DNA from: Pseudomonadota bacterium
GTDB taxonomy: Bacteria; Pseudomonadota; Alphaproteobacteria; SHVZ01
Direction: 5' to 3'
NCBI GenBank assembly: GCA_016195085.1
Contig: JACQAG010000048.1
Location: forward strand, 62,001 to 126,000
DNA: 64,000 bases
The notes beneath the pieces are model-generated. The model did no database searches. It was not told where the DNA came from and saw only the letters and a program-made list of their open reading frames with translations. Every line of letters begins with the position of its first letter. Position 1 is the stretch's first letter. Positions 8,575 through 17,826 of this stretch are shown piece by piece. A program made the position numbers and the translations under genes.

Positions 8575-9216
8575 TCATGCCGCCGGGGTGATGACCACAT
8601 CGCGGAACGCTGTCACCGAATCCGCCTTGGTCCAGAGCCCGACCTTGCCGGCGGCGAAGCGCCGGTCGCGGTGGTCGATGAGAGGCTTGTCGTCGAGCCA
8701 TCCCTGGATGCGCTCGCCGGTCGCAGCGATGCGCACGGTATGCCATTGGCCGAGAGCGGGTGCGGCGACGTTGGCAGAGGCGATCTCGCGGCGCCCGCGA
8801 TCGTAGGTGTAAAGCCGGAAATTGCCCTCGAGCGCATTGGCGCGGACGACATAGTAACGCCCCTCGGCAAAGCGGAACACCACGCCCCCCGAGGCATCCT
8901 CCCGGCCCGAGATCGGCTTGAAGCGCATGGAAACCTCGAGATCGGCGAAGGGCCCCGCCGGAGCGGCGATGACGTTGAACTCGTTCTTGGTGGCGCGCTG
9001 TACCAGCGCCGGACCCGGATCGCCCGGCAGATCCTCGACCGCCCATTGGCCGGCGACGACCGCCCAATCGGCGATGCTGCGGCTCTGGAAGTCGTAGCGT
9101 GTTGGCGACGCCGCCATCGCCGAGCGGATGCCAGTGCGTGAATATCCGAGGCCGATGGCGGCGCCGGAGAGCGTCGCGGCGAGGGCGCCGCGGCGGGTCA
9201 TGCGAGGACGCTTCAT
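8575..9216 (-). CDS. Secreted concanavalin A-like (DUF1080/LamG-type) protein
   Basis: 213-residue protein with a Tat-like leader (RMTRRGALAATLSGAAIG) followed by a beta-sandwich pattern: DFQSRSIADWAVVAGQWAVE, GGVVFRFAEGRYYVVRANAL, LGQWHTVRIAATGERIQGWL and AAGKVGLWTKADSVTAFRDV. These match the DUF1080 / laminin-G-like jelly roll of family-16-related sugar-binding or hydrolase proteins. No catalytic pair could be assigned. It is the last gene of the operon that begins with chromate transporter genes, 42 nt after the exported SOD. Both exported products would lie outside the cytoplasmic membrane. Its place in a metal/oxidative operon is odd. Confidence 0.7.
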   Translation of the reverse strand: MKRPRMTRRGALAATLSGAAIGLGYSRTGIRSAMAASPTRYDFQSRSIADWAVVAGQWAVEDLPGDPGPALVQRATKNEFNVIAAPAGPFADLEVSMRFKPISGREDASGGVVFRFAEGRYYVVRANALEGNFRLYTYDRGRREIASANVAAPALGQWHTVRIAATGERIQGWLDDKPLIDHRDRRFAAGKVGLWTKADSVTAFRDVVITPAA

Positions 9217-9258
9217 TTGCCAGTCTCCAGGTCTTGCGTTGACCGTCGAAGGTCTCTT

Positions 9259-9984
9259 TCAGCTTTCTGCGCTGTACTTGGCGTGCAGCCTTGTCACGTT
9301 CTCCCAGCGGATGACCTGCATGAAGGCATCGACATAGGCTGCGGCCCGTGCGCCGTAGTCCATGTGATAGGCATGCTCGTACATGTCGAGGGCCAGGATC
9401 GGGCGGCCATTCGCGAGGTTCATGGTGTGGTCGGCGGCCCAGGTGTTGATCAGTCGCTTGTCACGCGGCGACCAGCATAGGAGTCCCCAGCCGGAGCCTC
9501 CGCCCTGGGCCTTGCCCATGGCCGCAAACTCCGCCTGCCAGCGATCATAGCCGCCGAAATCCCGGTCGATCGCCTCGGCCAGCGCGCCCGATGGTCTGCC
9601 CCCACCCTCGAGGCCGTCGAAATAGACCTCATGCAGGATCATCGAATTCGCGGCCACCAGCTCCTCGCGCTTCAAGCCGTTGACGGTGAAGACCGGGGCG
9701 CCGGCCCAATCGAGGCCGGTGAGCTGTGCGCTAATGGCATTCAGACGCTTCACCGCGCCGCTATAGTTGTTCTCGTAGTGGCTCGTCAGCAGCTTCTCCG
9801 ACAGGCCTTTGATCGCTTTGGGATCGAAGGATAGCGGCTTGATGTCGTAGGTCATGGGCTTGAATCCTGTGTTGGATGCGGTTTGGGCGAGAGCGGTCCG
9901 CTCGGTGAGCGCAGCCACCATCGCTGCGCCGGCAATGAGGGCGCTGGCCCGTATGAGATCGCGTCGTTCCAATCCATGGGTCAT
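9259..9984 (-). CDS. Exported Fe/Mn superoxide dismutase (ChrC-like), Tat signal
   Basis: 241-residue Fe/Mn superoxide dismutase with a twin-arginine leader (ERRDLIRASALIAGAAMVAA) predicting folded export. Metal ligands are H69 (TSHYENNYSG), H118 (ILHEVYF), D200 and H204 (DMYEHAYHMDYG). AGGAGG precedes the ATG. It follows the chromate transporter stop by 16 nt. In the Ochrobactrum TnOtChr chromate determinant, chrC is an SOD gene next to chrA, so a role in removing superoxide formed during Cr(VI) reduction is plausible, here outside the cytoplasm. It is a paralogue of the SOD-rhodanese fusion 1.7 kb away. Confidence 0.9.
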   Translation of the reverse strand: MTHGLERRDLIRASALIAGAAMVAALTERTALAQTASNTGFKPMTYDIKPLSFDPKAIKGLSEKLLTSHYENNYSGAVKRLNAISAQLTGLDWAGAPVFTVNGLKREELVAANSMILHEVYFDGLEGGGRPSGALAEAIDRDFGGYDRWQAEFAAMGKAQGGGSGWGLLCWSPRDKRLINTWAADHTMNLANGRPILALDMYEHAYHMDYGARAAAYVDAFMQVIRWENVTRLHAKYSAES

Positions 9985-10000
9985 GTCAGTCCTCCTTCCG

Positions 10001-11212
10001 TCATCGGGCCAATCGTTCGATACGGTCCCACGTGCTGCTCTTCATAAATCCGATCACAGCACCGCCTAACATCAATGGAAGCGGTCCGACGTTCCGCAGC
10101 AGCATGAATCCGACGGTGAGCGCAAGAAGACACCAAGCGAATGGATCGGGAGCTGCATGCGGAGCCATCTGAACGATCGAGACGGCAAGCGCACCGATCA
10201 CGGCCGGTCCGACCCCACGCATGAATGCCTTCAGCCACTGCAGGTCTTTCATCTTCCGAAGCAATGGGAGGATCGAGAGCATCATCAAGAAAGACGGCAG
10301 AAAAATCGCCGCCGCGGCGACCGCAGCCCCCTGCGCGCCGGCGAGCTTGAACCCAACGAAGGCCGCGAGCATCAGGATCGGTCCCGGCGTGAGTTGACCG
10401 AGGGCGAGGCCGTCGATGAATTCCTGCTGCGTCAACCAACCCGACTGATTGACGACCTGGTCCTGAATGAAGGCGAGCATGGACAGCCCACCGCCGAAGC
10501 TGAACGCGCCAACCTTGAGGAAGAACGTTCCCAGCTCCCACAATCGGGGCAGGTCCGGATTGGATTGCCGTGCAAGGCCGGCGATCGGCATGGTCGATGG
10601 GACGACCAGGAGGTCGACCGCGACGTAGGCGGCAGCGGCAGCGATCAGAAGGAGAAGCGACATCGCGCCCCGGCGCCGCGCGTGGAACAGAGCCATTCCG
10701 ATACAGCCGGCGGCAAAGAGCGCTGTCACGAGGCCGACCGACGTAAACTGCAGAACGGAAGCCGCAGCGATGAGGATCGCGATTTGCGAGCGCTCTTTGA
10801 TCGTGGCTCTTCCTAGACGGTAGATCGAGGCAGCAAAGATGCCGACAACGACCGGTCCGATCCCGTAGAACGCGCTTTGCGAGGCCGGTAGCGCCCCGAA
10901 AGCAACGTAAGCGGCCGTGAGCAGGAGCATGATCAGAAAGGCCGGCAGAATGAAACAAACGCCGGCGAGGATACCGCCGGGCAGGCCCGCCTTAGCGTGG
11001 CCGATGAGTATGCCGAGTTGGGTCGCGCCAGGCCCGGGCAGCATGTTGACGAGCGCGAGGCCTTCGACGAATTGCAGCTTCGAGAGCCACTGCCGCTTTT
11101 CCTGAATTTCCGTTTGCATGATGCCCATGATGGCCGGCCCACCATAGCTCATGGCGCCGATCTTCAGAAAGACACGGGCAATCTCCGCCAGACCGGCCCG
11201 CCGTTCGCTCAT
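10001..11212 (-). CDS. chrA: Chromate transporter, two CHR domains
   Basis: 403-residue inner-membrane protein of the CHR superfamily made of two homologous halves. Each starts with an amphipathic segment and a FGG/YGG motif (VFLKIGAMSYGGPAIMGIM, TFFLKVGAFSFGGGLSMLAF) and has a PGP motif (ALVNMLPGPGATQLG, ALGQLTPGPILMLAA). ChrA proteins expel chromate in exchange for, or together with, other ions. Two start codons lie close together; the ATG at 11212 (MSERRAGLAE) has AGGAG seven bases upstream, whereas that at 11218 would sit one base from it, so 11212 is preferred. It is the third gene of the operon starting at 12870. Confidence 0.88.
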   Translation of the reverse strand: MSERRAGLAEIARVFLKIGAMSYGGPAIMGIMQTEIQEKRQWLSKLQFVEGLALVNMLPGPGATQLGILIGHAKAGLPGGILAGVCFILPAFLIMLLLTAAYVAFGALPASQSAFYGIGPVVVGIFAASIYRLGRATIKERSQIAILIAAASVLQFTSVGLVTALFAAGCIGMALFHARRRGAMSLLLLIAAAAAYVAVDLLVVPSTMPIAGLARQSNPDLPRLWELGTFFLKVGAFSFGGGLSMLAFIQDQVVNQSGWLTQQEFIDGLALGQLTPGPILMLAAFVGFKLAGAQGAAVAAAAIFLPSFLMMLSILPLLRKMKDLQWLKAFMRGVGPAVIGALAVSIVQMAPHAAPDPFAWCLLALTVGFMLLRNVGPLPLMLGGAVIGFMKSSTWDRIERLAR

Positions 11213-11264
11213 GGGCATGCTCCTGACGATGGCATCGCGTCCGGAAACGATCCTCCGAAAACGA

Positions 11265-11684
11265 TTACGACATAGGAACGGTTTCAGTATGAAGACGGCG
11301 CAGCAGCGCCTCGACCCGGCCGACGATGAACCTGCGCGCGACCGCATAGTCGTCGCTGACGGCCGGACAGTCGTCCCAGCGCTCGATGGCGACTCCGGGC
11401 GGGGCCAGCGCCGTCAGATCGCAGCCGAAGGAGACGATGTGCGTGGCCCGCGCCAGCGCGTCCTTGCTGAGGCGCTGGGGCCGCTTGCCGCGGACGTCGA
11501 TGCCCTCGCCGAGCAATCCGTCGATGACTTGTTGCGGGATCTCCGCGTCGGGTTCCGGGCCCGACGTCGTGGCCGCGAGCGGAATGCCGCCCTGCAGGGC
11601 CAATCGGTTGCAATATTCGGCGGCAATCAGGCTCTTTGCCGCCCCATGCAGGCAGACAAAAGCGATGGCGTGGGGAGCACGCAT
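11265..11684 (-). CDS. Low-molecular-weight phosphatase / arsenate reductase-like protein with altered P-loop
   Basis: 139-residue member of the LMW protein tyrosine phosphatase / thioredoxin-type ArsC fold. The N-terminal P-loop is C11-LHGAA-K17-S, i.e. CX5K where the family has CX5R. A second cysteine in VSFGC (C88) matches the ArsC resolving-Cys region, and RWDDCPAV (about 102-109) stands where the general-acid Asp loop lies. AAAGGA precedes the ATG. It is sandwiched between two chrA genes (13 nt and 52 nt gaps), so a substrate related to oxyanions such as arsenate or chromate is likely. With Arg replaced it may act as a redox or sensor protein rather than a phosphatase. Confidence 0.75.
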   Translation of the reverse strand: MRAPHAIAFVCLHGAAKSLIAAEYCNRLALQGGIPLAATTSGPEPDAEIPQQVIDGLLGEGIDVRGKRPQRLSKDALARATHIVSFGCDLTALAPPGVAIERWDDCPAVSDDYAVARRFIVGRVEALLRRLHTETVPMS

Positions 11685-11697
11685 GTATTTCCTTTCG

Positions 11698-12870
11698 CTA
11701 CTGCACCATGACCCAGGTCGGGTTCAGGATCGGGAAGGCGATGAGACCGATAGCGGCGGTGACCGCCATCAGAAGCGGGTTGGATAGCTTCTTCCAATAG
11801 AACAGGGCCGCCAGGGAGGCGAGCCCGATGGCGACTGTCAGCCAGTCGCCGATCGCGATCTTGCCCAGGAGGATCGAGGCGCCGGCGATGGTGCCGATGG
11901 CTGCGGCATAGGCGCCTTTGACGAAGCCTTGAACGTTCGGATTGCCGCGGTGTCGGATCAGGATCGGTGCCACGATCAGCACCAGGAGGAAGGACGGCAG
12001 GAAGATGCCGACGGTGGCAACGAGCGAGCCCCAGAACCCGGCGACGAGAAAGCCGACGAAGGTCGCGGTGATCACCACCGGCCCCGGACTGATCATGCCG
12101 ATGGCGACTGCAACCAGGAACTGGCGCTCGTCGAGCCATGCGGCCTGCTGCACCAGCCCCTTCTCGAGGAAGGGAACGATCACCAGCCCGCTGCCGAAGG
12201 TGAGCGAGCCCGCCTTGAGGAAGAACCAGCCGAGCTGAGCGATGGTAGAAGCGCTGGCCGGGGTCCCGGTCACGCCGATGCTGAGCGGGAGCGCGGCCAA
12301 TGCCGCTTCCGGCGGAACCTTCCCGCCGCGAAACAGCGTGCCGTAATAGAGCATGCCGGCGATCCCGGCCGCGATGAACAGGATCGCAATTTCCGCCTCC
12401 AGGACCACGGTCACCACGAAGCAGATCGCCGCGATGGCCCATTGCGGCCAATCCTCCATGCCGAGCTTGGAGAGCCGCCAGCAGGAATGCAGGATGAGCG
12501 CGATCACCGCCGGGCTCACGCCATAGAAGATCGCCGTCACCCAGGAGAGGCCGCCGAAATAGACATAGAGCGCGCCGAGCCCGGCGACGATGACGAAATT
12601 CGGCAGGATGAAGCACCAGCCGTCGGCCCAGGCGCCCCAGAAGCCGCAGCGAAGATAGGAGATGTAGATCCCGACCTGGATCGCCAGCGGCCCCGGCATC
12701 GACTGGCAGACGGCGATGGCATCGCGCATTTCTTCGCGGGTTAGCCATTGGCGCTCGGTCACCAGCTCCCGCTCCATCTGGCCGACCAGTGCCACCGGCC
12801 CGCCGAAGCCAAGCGTCCCCAGCTTCAGGAAGTAGCCGACAAGTTCAGAAATGCGTCCGCGCTCGGCCAT
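11698..12870 (-). CDS. chrA: Chromate transporter, two CHR domains (second copy)
   Basis: 390-residue CHR-superfamily permease, full-length two-domain type. Signature segments are YFLKLGTLGFGGPVALVGQM and VCQSMPGPLAIQVG in the N-half and WFFLKAGSLTFGSGLVIVPF and AIGMISPGPVVITA in the C-half. It is only distantly similar to the other ChrA in the same operon, so this is not a recent duplication. It is first in the leftward operon chrA / LMW-phosphatase-like / chrA / sod / lectin-fold. No chrB regulator or chrF repressor is seen nearby. The cargo could be chromate or another oxyanion. Confidence 0.88.
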   Translation of the reverse strand: MAERGRISELVGYFLKLGTLGFGGPVALVGQMERELVTERQWLTREEMRDAIAVCQSMPGPLAIQVGIYISYLRCGFWGAWADGWCFILPNFVIVAGLGALYVYFGGLSWVTAIFYGVSPAVIALILHSCWRLSKLGMEDWPQWAIAAICFVVTVVLEAEIAILFIAAGIAGMLYYGTLFRGGKVPPEAALAALPLSIGVTGTPASASTIAQLGWFFLKAGSLTFGSGLVIVPFLEKGLVQQAAWLDERQFLVAVAIGMISPGPVVITATFVGFLVAGFWGSLVATVGIFLPSFLLVLIVAPILIRHRGNPNVQGFVKGAYAAAIGTIAGASILLGKIAIGDWLTVAIGLASLAALFYWKKLSNPLLMAVTAAIGLIAFPILNPTWVMVQ

Positions 12871-13283
12871 GGGTCATGCCCCCCGTTCGAAAACACCTGG
12901 AAATCGTAATGATGCGGGGCCGCTGGACGCCGGCAAGCACGCGCATGCTGCGGCGAGCGCGGCTGCGTCTCCGGCACCGGTTCGGCCTGTCGTCGATAGC
13001 GGTGATCTGTGGATCACGATGCCCATGCGCCCAGCCCTCGATCTTCGCGAGTGATGGGCAGCGCTTGGACGGAGCACCGTCTTGGGACGCCGGGAGCCTG
13101 CCAACCCCGACTTTTTATAGATTAAGCCGGGCTCCCATGGAGATCAAGCCCGGCCGCCCCAACCGGGACAAAACGGCTCCCGATGATCAATCGCTTATCC
13201 AGTCGGATCAGCGACTTGCCGATGTCCCGCTGTCCCAGTCCCGGGCACGCGCGGGGCGGGACAGCCATGGACTGGATCCAAGC
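12871..13283. other. Intergenic region upstream of the chromate operon; two hairpins, no gene
   Basis: 413 bp with no convincing coding sequence on either strand. It must hold the leftward promoter of the chrA operon. Two inverted repeats stand out: GCCGGGCT / AGCCCGGC around 13126-13155, and GTCCCGC / GCGGGAC around 13226-13264. Either could act as a transcript end or a palindromic element. A T-rich stretch (CTTTTTATAG) lies near 13110. Confidence 0.4.
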
Positions 13284-14591
13284 CTACCCGCCCGATGCGG
13301 CCGCGCGCGCCATCAATCGACCACGCATCGGTTTCAGTACGAACAGCGCCAAGAGGCCGGTCAGGATGTCCATGGCGATCACCAGACCGAACACCGGCAT
13401 CCAGCTGCCGGTCCCCTCATAGATCATGGCGGCAACCGGGGCGCCGAGGATCGAGCCCACACCCTGCGCCATATAGAGAAAGCCGTAATTGGTGGTCGCG
13501 TAGGTGGAGCCGAAGGTATCGGTCAAGGTCGAGGGGAACAGCGAGAAGATCTCGCCCCAGCCGAAAAACACCAGACCGGACAGCACGATCAGCAGAAACG
13601 GATCGGTGCGGTACTGGAGCATCAGGAAGATCGCCGCACCCTCGAGGATGAAGGCGATCCCCATGGTGTTCTCGCGGCCGATGTGGTCGGAAACCCAGCC
13701 GAAGAACGGCCGCGTCAGCCCGTTGGTGATGCGGTCGAAGGTCAGCGCCGCCGGGATTGCGGCCAAGGTCATGCCGAGGATGACGACGGTCGTCTTGGCA
13801 TCGATCCCGAACGATCGGGCAAAGCTGGTGAACTGCGTGATCACCATGAGACCGCCGGTGGACATCATCGACATCATGATGAACAACAGCCAGAAGGTCG
13901 GCGTTTTCAGCATCTCGCGGGGCGTGGCGCCCTCTGTCGCCACGGCGCCGGGGCGCGCCGGCGGTGCGGCGACTTCGCCTTCCTTGGGAGAGCGCAGCAT
14001 GAGCGCACCCACCAAGCCGATAGCGGCAAAGATCGCGCCGAAGACGACCAGCGTCCGTTGGTAGCCCGAGGCTTTCAGCATGTCGTCGATCGGGAATGTC
14101 GTGAGAATGGCGCCGAAGCCATAGCCTGCCGCGACCACGCCGGTGGCGAAGCCGCGCCGATGCGGGAACCATCTGACCATCAAACCGATGATGCCGATGT
14201 AGACGATGCCCGTTCCCACACCGCAGAGGAGTCCGTAGGTCGCGTACAGCCCCCAGAGCGTGGCGATGGTCGAGGACGCGATCCAGCCCGCACCGCTCAT
14301 CAGCGCGCCCAGGCCGATCAGGATCTTCGGCCCCAGCTTCTCCACGAGAAAGCCTTGCAGCGGCGAGAGCCATGTCTGCAGCACGATGAGAAACGTGATC
14401 GTCCATTGCACCTCGGAGAGAATGGCACCCGTGGTCTTCTGGAACGATGGCACGAACAGCGTCCAGACATATTGCGGGCTCGAGATCGTCATCATGACGA
14501 TGAAGCCGAACGCGAGCTGCATCCACGCCGCAGACCTGGCGGCGGTCGCGTCGCCCCGAGAAGCGGTTTCGATTGTTTGGATGTGTGCCAT
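13284..14591 (-). CDS. oxlT: MFS transporter, oxalate/formate antiporter (OxlT) type
   Basis: 435-residue major facilitator with about 12 membrane segments. It shows the OxlT-family features: N-terminal FGFIVMMTISSPQYVWTLFV, VQWTITFLIVLQTWLSPLQG, the cytoplasmic motif MVRWFPHRRGFATGVV, and in the second half TNGLTRPFFGWVSDHIGREN. OxlT exchanges external dicarboxylate oxalate for internal formate, but many homologues carry other mono- or dicarboxylates. The start at 14591 (MAHIQTIETA) has GGGAAGG upstream. No oxalyl-CoA decarboxylase or formyl-CoA transferase gene is nearby, so the substrate is uncertain. Confidence 0.82.
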   Translation of the reverse strand: MAHIQTIETASRGDATAARSAAWMQLAFGFIVMMTISSPQYVWTLFVPSFQKTTGAILSEVQWTITFLIVLQTWLSPLQGFLVEKLGPKILIGLGALMSGAGWIASSTIATLWGLYATYGLLCGVGTGIVYIGIIGLMVRWFPHRRGFATGVVAAGYGFGAILTTFPIDDMLKASGYQRTLVVFGAIFAAIGLVGALMLRSPKEGEVAAPPARPGAVATEGATPREMLKTPTFWLLFIMMSMMSTGGLMVITQFTSFARSFGIDAKTTVVILGMTLAAIPAALTFDRITNGLTRPFFGWVSDHIGRENTMGIAFILEGAAIFLMLQYRTDPFLLIVLSGLVFFGWGEIFSLFPSTLTDTFGSTYATTNYGFLYMAQGVGSILGAPVAAMIYEGTGSWMPVFGLVIAMDILTGLLALFVLKPMRGRLMARAAASGG

Positions 14592-14818
14592 CTTGCCTTC
14601 CCTGCTTATTCGCCGTGCAGATGCATCGCGCAGGGTAGAGCCGCAAGGATTATGCCACCGCGAGAGCCCGCGGCGGGACGTGCGCAATCAACGGATTGCG
14701 ATTGCTGCCCATCGGTTCAGGATTCGGCGCATGCATTTGGTCGCGAGCCGATGGGGCAACAAACTGCCTGATTTTTGGGCTTATCCTGCGCGAGGACGGG
14801 TTCGGGACTCCGATGGCG

Positions 14819-15862
14819 CTATGCGCGCGCCGGCCTCTTCCCGGTCTCATGCAATCCCGCCGCCCAATAGGCGTGCTCGACCAGGCGCAGGGTCTGGAGA
14901 TTGTCCGCGGGATCGGTTTCGAAGGGCTGGCCGGTCTCCAGGCATTCGATGAAATGCCGGATCACGCCGTCGAAGCTCGCCTGGTAGCCCTGGTCGCGGT
15001 CATAGCGCTGGCTCCGCGGCTTCGGCCCGAGGAGGCGGAGCTCGTCGTTCTCGAAAAGCACGCTGGCCGTGCTGCCGAGAATCTCCAGGCGATCGGGCAC
15101 GCGCGGCTGATAGCCCGCCGCCGCCATGGTGCCGGTGACCACCGCCGAGGCGCCTTCGGCGGTTTCGAGAAAGATGGATGCCATGGTCTCGCCGACGATG
15201 TCCGGCACCGTGCGCGTCGCCCGTGCCGCGCCGACCCGAAGCTCGCCCAGGAGATAGCGCATCACATCGAGGTGGTGGATCAGCACCTCGGCGATCATCA
15301 GCCGCTTCTCATGCTGCATGAAGGGCTGGCGGTTCAAGGAGAAGCGCAGCCCTTCTGCGTCCGGGAGGAAGCCCGAGTTGATCATCGCCATGTCGGCATG
15401 GAGGATGCGGCCGAGGGCACCCTCCTCGATCCATGCCTTGAGCACCCGGTACCACGGCCGAAAGCGCCAGTTCTCGTGCACCATGAGGCGGATGCGGTCG
15501 CCCACGCGGCGAACCAGCGCTTCCGATTCCGCCAAGGTGGGCGTCATCGGCTTCTGGCAGAGCACGTCGATGCCGCGCCGGGCGGCGGCTTCGACCCAGG
15601 CCGCGTGCGTCTCTCGGGGCGAGGCGATGTCGAGCACATCGATCGCCTCGGCCTCCAGCATGCGGTCGCGGTCCTGATAGACCTTGGCGATGCCGAACTC
15701 CTTGGCGCGCGCTTGCCCACGCTCCGGGTCGGGATCGCAGAGGGCGACGAGCTCGACCCGGTTGCCCAGCTTCTGCCAGCCCTTGAGATGGAAGGCGCTG
15801 ATCATGCCGGCGCCGGCCAGCGCCATCTTGAACGGGCCGAGTTTCTTTGCGCCACCGGTCAT
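14819..15862 (-). CDS. Gfo/Idh/MocA-family NAD(P)-dependent oxidoreductase
   Basis: 347-residue oxidoreductase. The N-terminal Rossmann fold shows MALAGAGMISAFHLKGW and the dinucleotide-linked motif VLCQKPMT, the family's (E/Q)KP signature whose lysine is catalytic. The C-terminal alpha/beta domain contains VHENWRFRPWYRVLKAWIEE. Such enzymes oxidise or reduce hydroxyls of sugars, inositols and uronates. It is the last gene of a leftward operon with an amidohydrolase (3 nt gap) and a sugar-type ABC transporter, so it probably acts on the imported sugar or its lactone. Exact substrate unknown. Confidence 0.88.
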   Translation of the reverse strand: MTGGAKKLGPFKMALAGAGMISAFHLKGWQKLGNRVELVALCDPDPERGQARAKEFGIAKVYQDRDRMLEAEAIDVLDIASPRETHAAWVEAAARRGIDVLCQKPMTPTLAESEALVRRVGDRIRLMVHENWRFRPWYRVLKAWIEEGALGRILHADMAMINSGFLPDAEGLRFSLNRQPFMQHEKRLMIAEVLIHHLDVMRYLLGELRVGAARATRTVPDIVGETMASIFLETAEGASAVVTGTMAAAGYQPRVPDRLEILGSTASVLFENDELRLLGPKPRSQRYDRDQGYQASFDGVIRHFIECLETGQPFETDPADNLQTLRLVEHAYWAAGLHETGKRPARA

Positions 15863-15865
15863 TGC

Positions 15866-16693
15866 TTAAGCTCCAAAGCCGAACAGCCCCATGGGATTCT
15901 GCCACAGCACCTGCCGGCGCTGGGCCGGCTCGGGCAGGAAACGCTCGAGGGCCCAGAGCGCCCGATCGTAGCGGAAGCCGCCGGGAAGATTGATGAAGGG
16001 CCAGTCCGAGCCCCAGATGCAGCCCTCGATGCCGAAGGCTTCGAGGAGTGCCGCCGCAACCGGGTCGAGATCGGCGAAGCCGTTCTTCCGGTCGGCGATG
16101 CGAAACGGTGCCGAGAGCTTGACCCAGGCCTTGCCGGCGCGCCCGAGGCCGAGAACCGCCTGGAAGCCCGGCTGCTTCACCCCGTTGGCGGCATTGCGGA
16201 TGCCGAAATGGTCGACCAGCACCTTGACGCGGCTCCTGGCCAGCACGCCCGCGATCTCCGCCCATTGAGCGTCGTCGGCGAAGACTTGCGCGAACCAGCC
16301 CATCGCCTCGAGTCGCGCCAGACTGCGCGCCGCCGCGGCACCGGCGAGCGCATCGGCGCGATAGCTCTGCAGATTGAAGCGCACGCCGACGACCCCGCGA
16401 TCGCCAAGGCGCCCAAGCTCGGCCTCCGGCGTCTCCGGGTCGATGACGGCGATGGCCTTGAAGCGGCCGGGAAAGCGCGCCATCGCATCCAGCATGGCGC
16501 GGTTGTCGGTGCCATAGCCGCTGGGCTGCACCAGGAGCCCATGGGCGACATGATGCGCATCCAAGACGCCGATGAACTCTTCGGCGGTTCCGGCTTCATC
16601 GGCACTGGGCTTGTAGCCGGGGCCGTCGGTGAAGGGAAAGCGCCGGGGATCGATGATGTGCGCGTGGGTATCGATGATGCCGGATACGGGCAT
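15866..16693 (-). CDS. Amidohydrolase family protein (TIM-barrel lactonase/hydrolase type)
   Basis: 275-residue metal-dependent hydrolase of the amidohydrolase-2 family. Metal-binding DTHAH lies at the N-terminus (IIDTHAHIIDP) and the C-terminal Asp is in WGSDWPF. Homologues include sugar lactonases and 2-pyrone-4,6-dicarboxylate lactonase. The ATG at 16693 lies two bases after the TGA of the upstream ATPase gene (TTGACCATG), suggesting translational coupling; a TTG at 16699 is a poorer alternative. With the sugar dehydrogenase immediately downstream, a dehydrogenase-lactonase pair acting on an imported sugar is a reasonable inference. Confidence 0.85.
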   Translation of the reverse strand: MPVSGIIDTHAHIIDPRRFPFTDGPGYKPSADEAGTAEEFIGVLDAHHVAHGLLVQPSGYGTDNRAMLDAMARFPGRFKAIAVIDPETPEAELGRLGDRGVVGVRFNLQSYRADALAGAAAARSLARLEAMGWFAQVFADDAQWAEIAGVLARSRVKVLVDHFGIRNAANGVKQPGFQAVLGLGRAGKAWVKLSAPFRIADRKNGFADLDPVAAALLEAFGIEGCIWGSDWPFINLPGGFRYDRALWALERFLPEPAQRRQVLWQNPMGLFGFGA

Positions 16694-16695
16694 GG

Positions 16696-17826
<1,131 letters not shown>

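Noticed and set aside
12789-14771. A 660-codon plus-strand frame over the OxlT-like gene and the intergenic region
   Set aside because: Its Gln/His/Arg-rich sequence is the shadow of a membrane protein gene.
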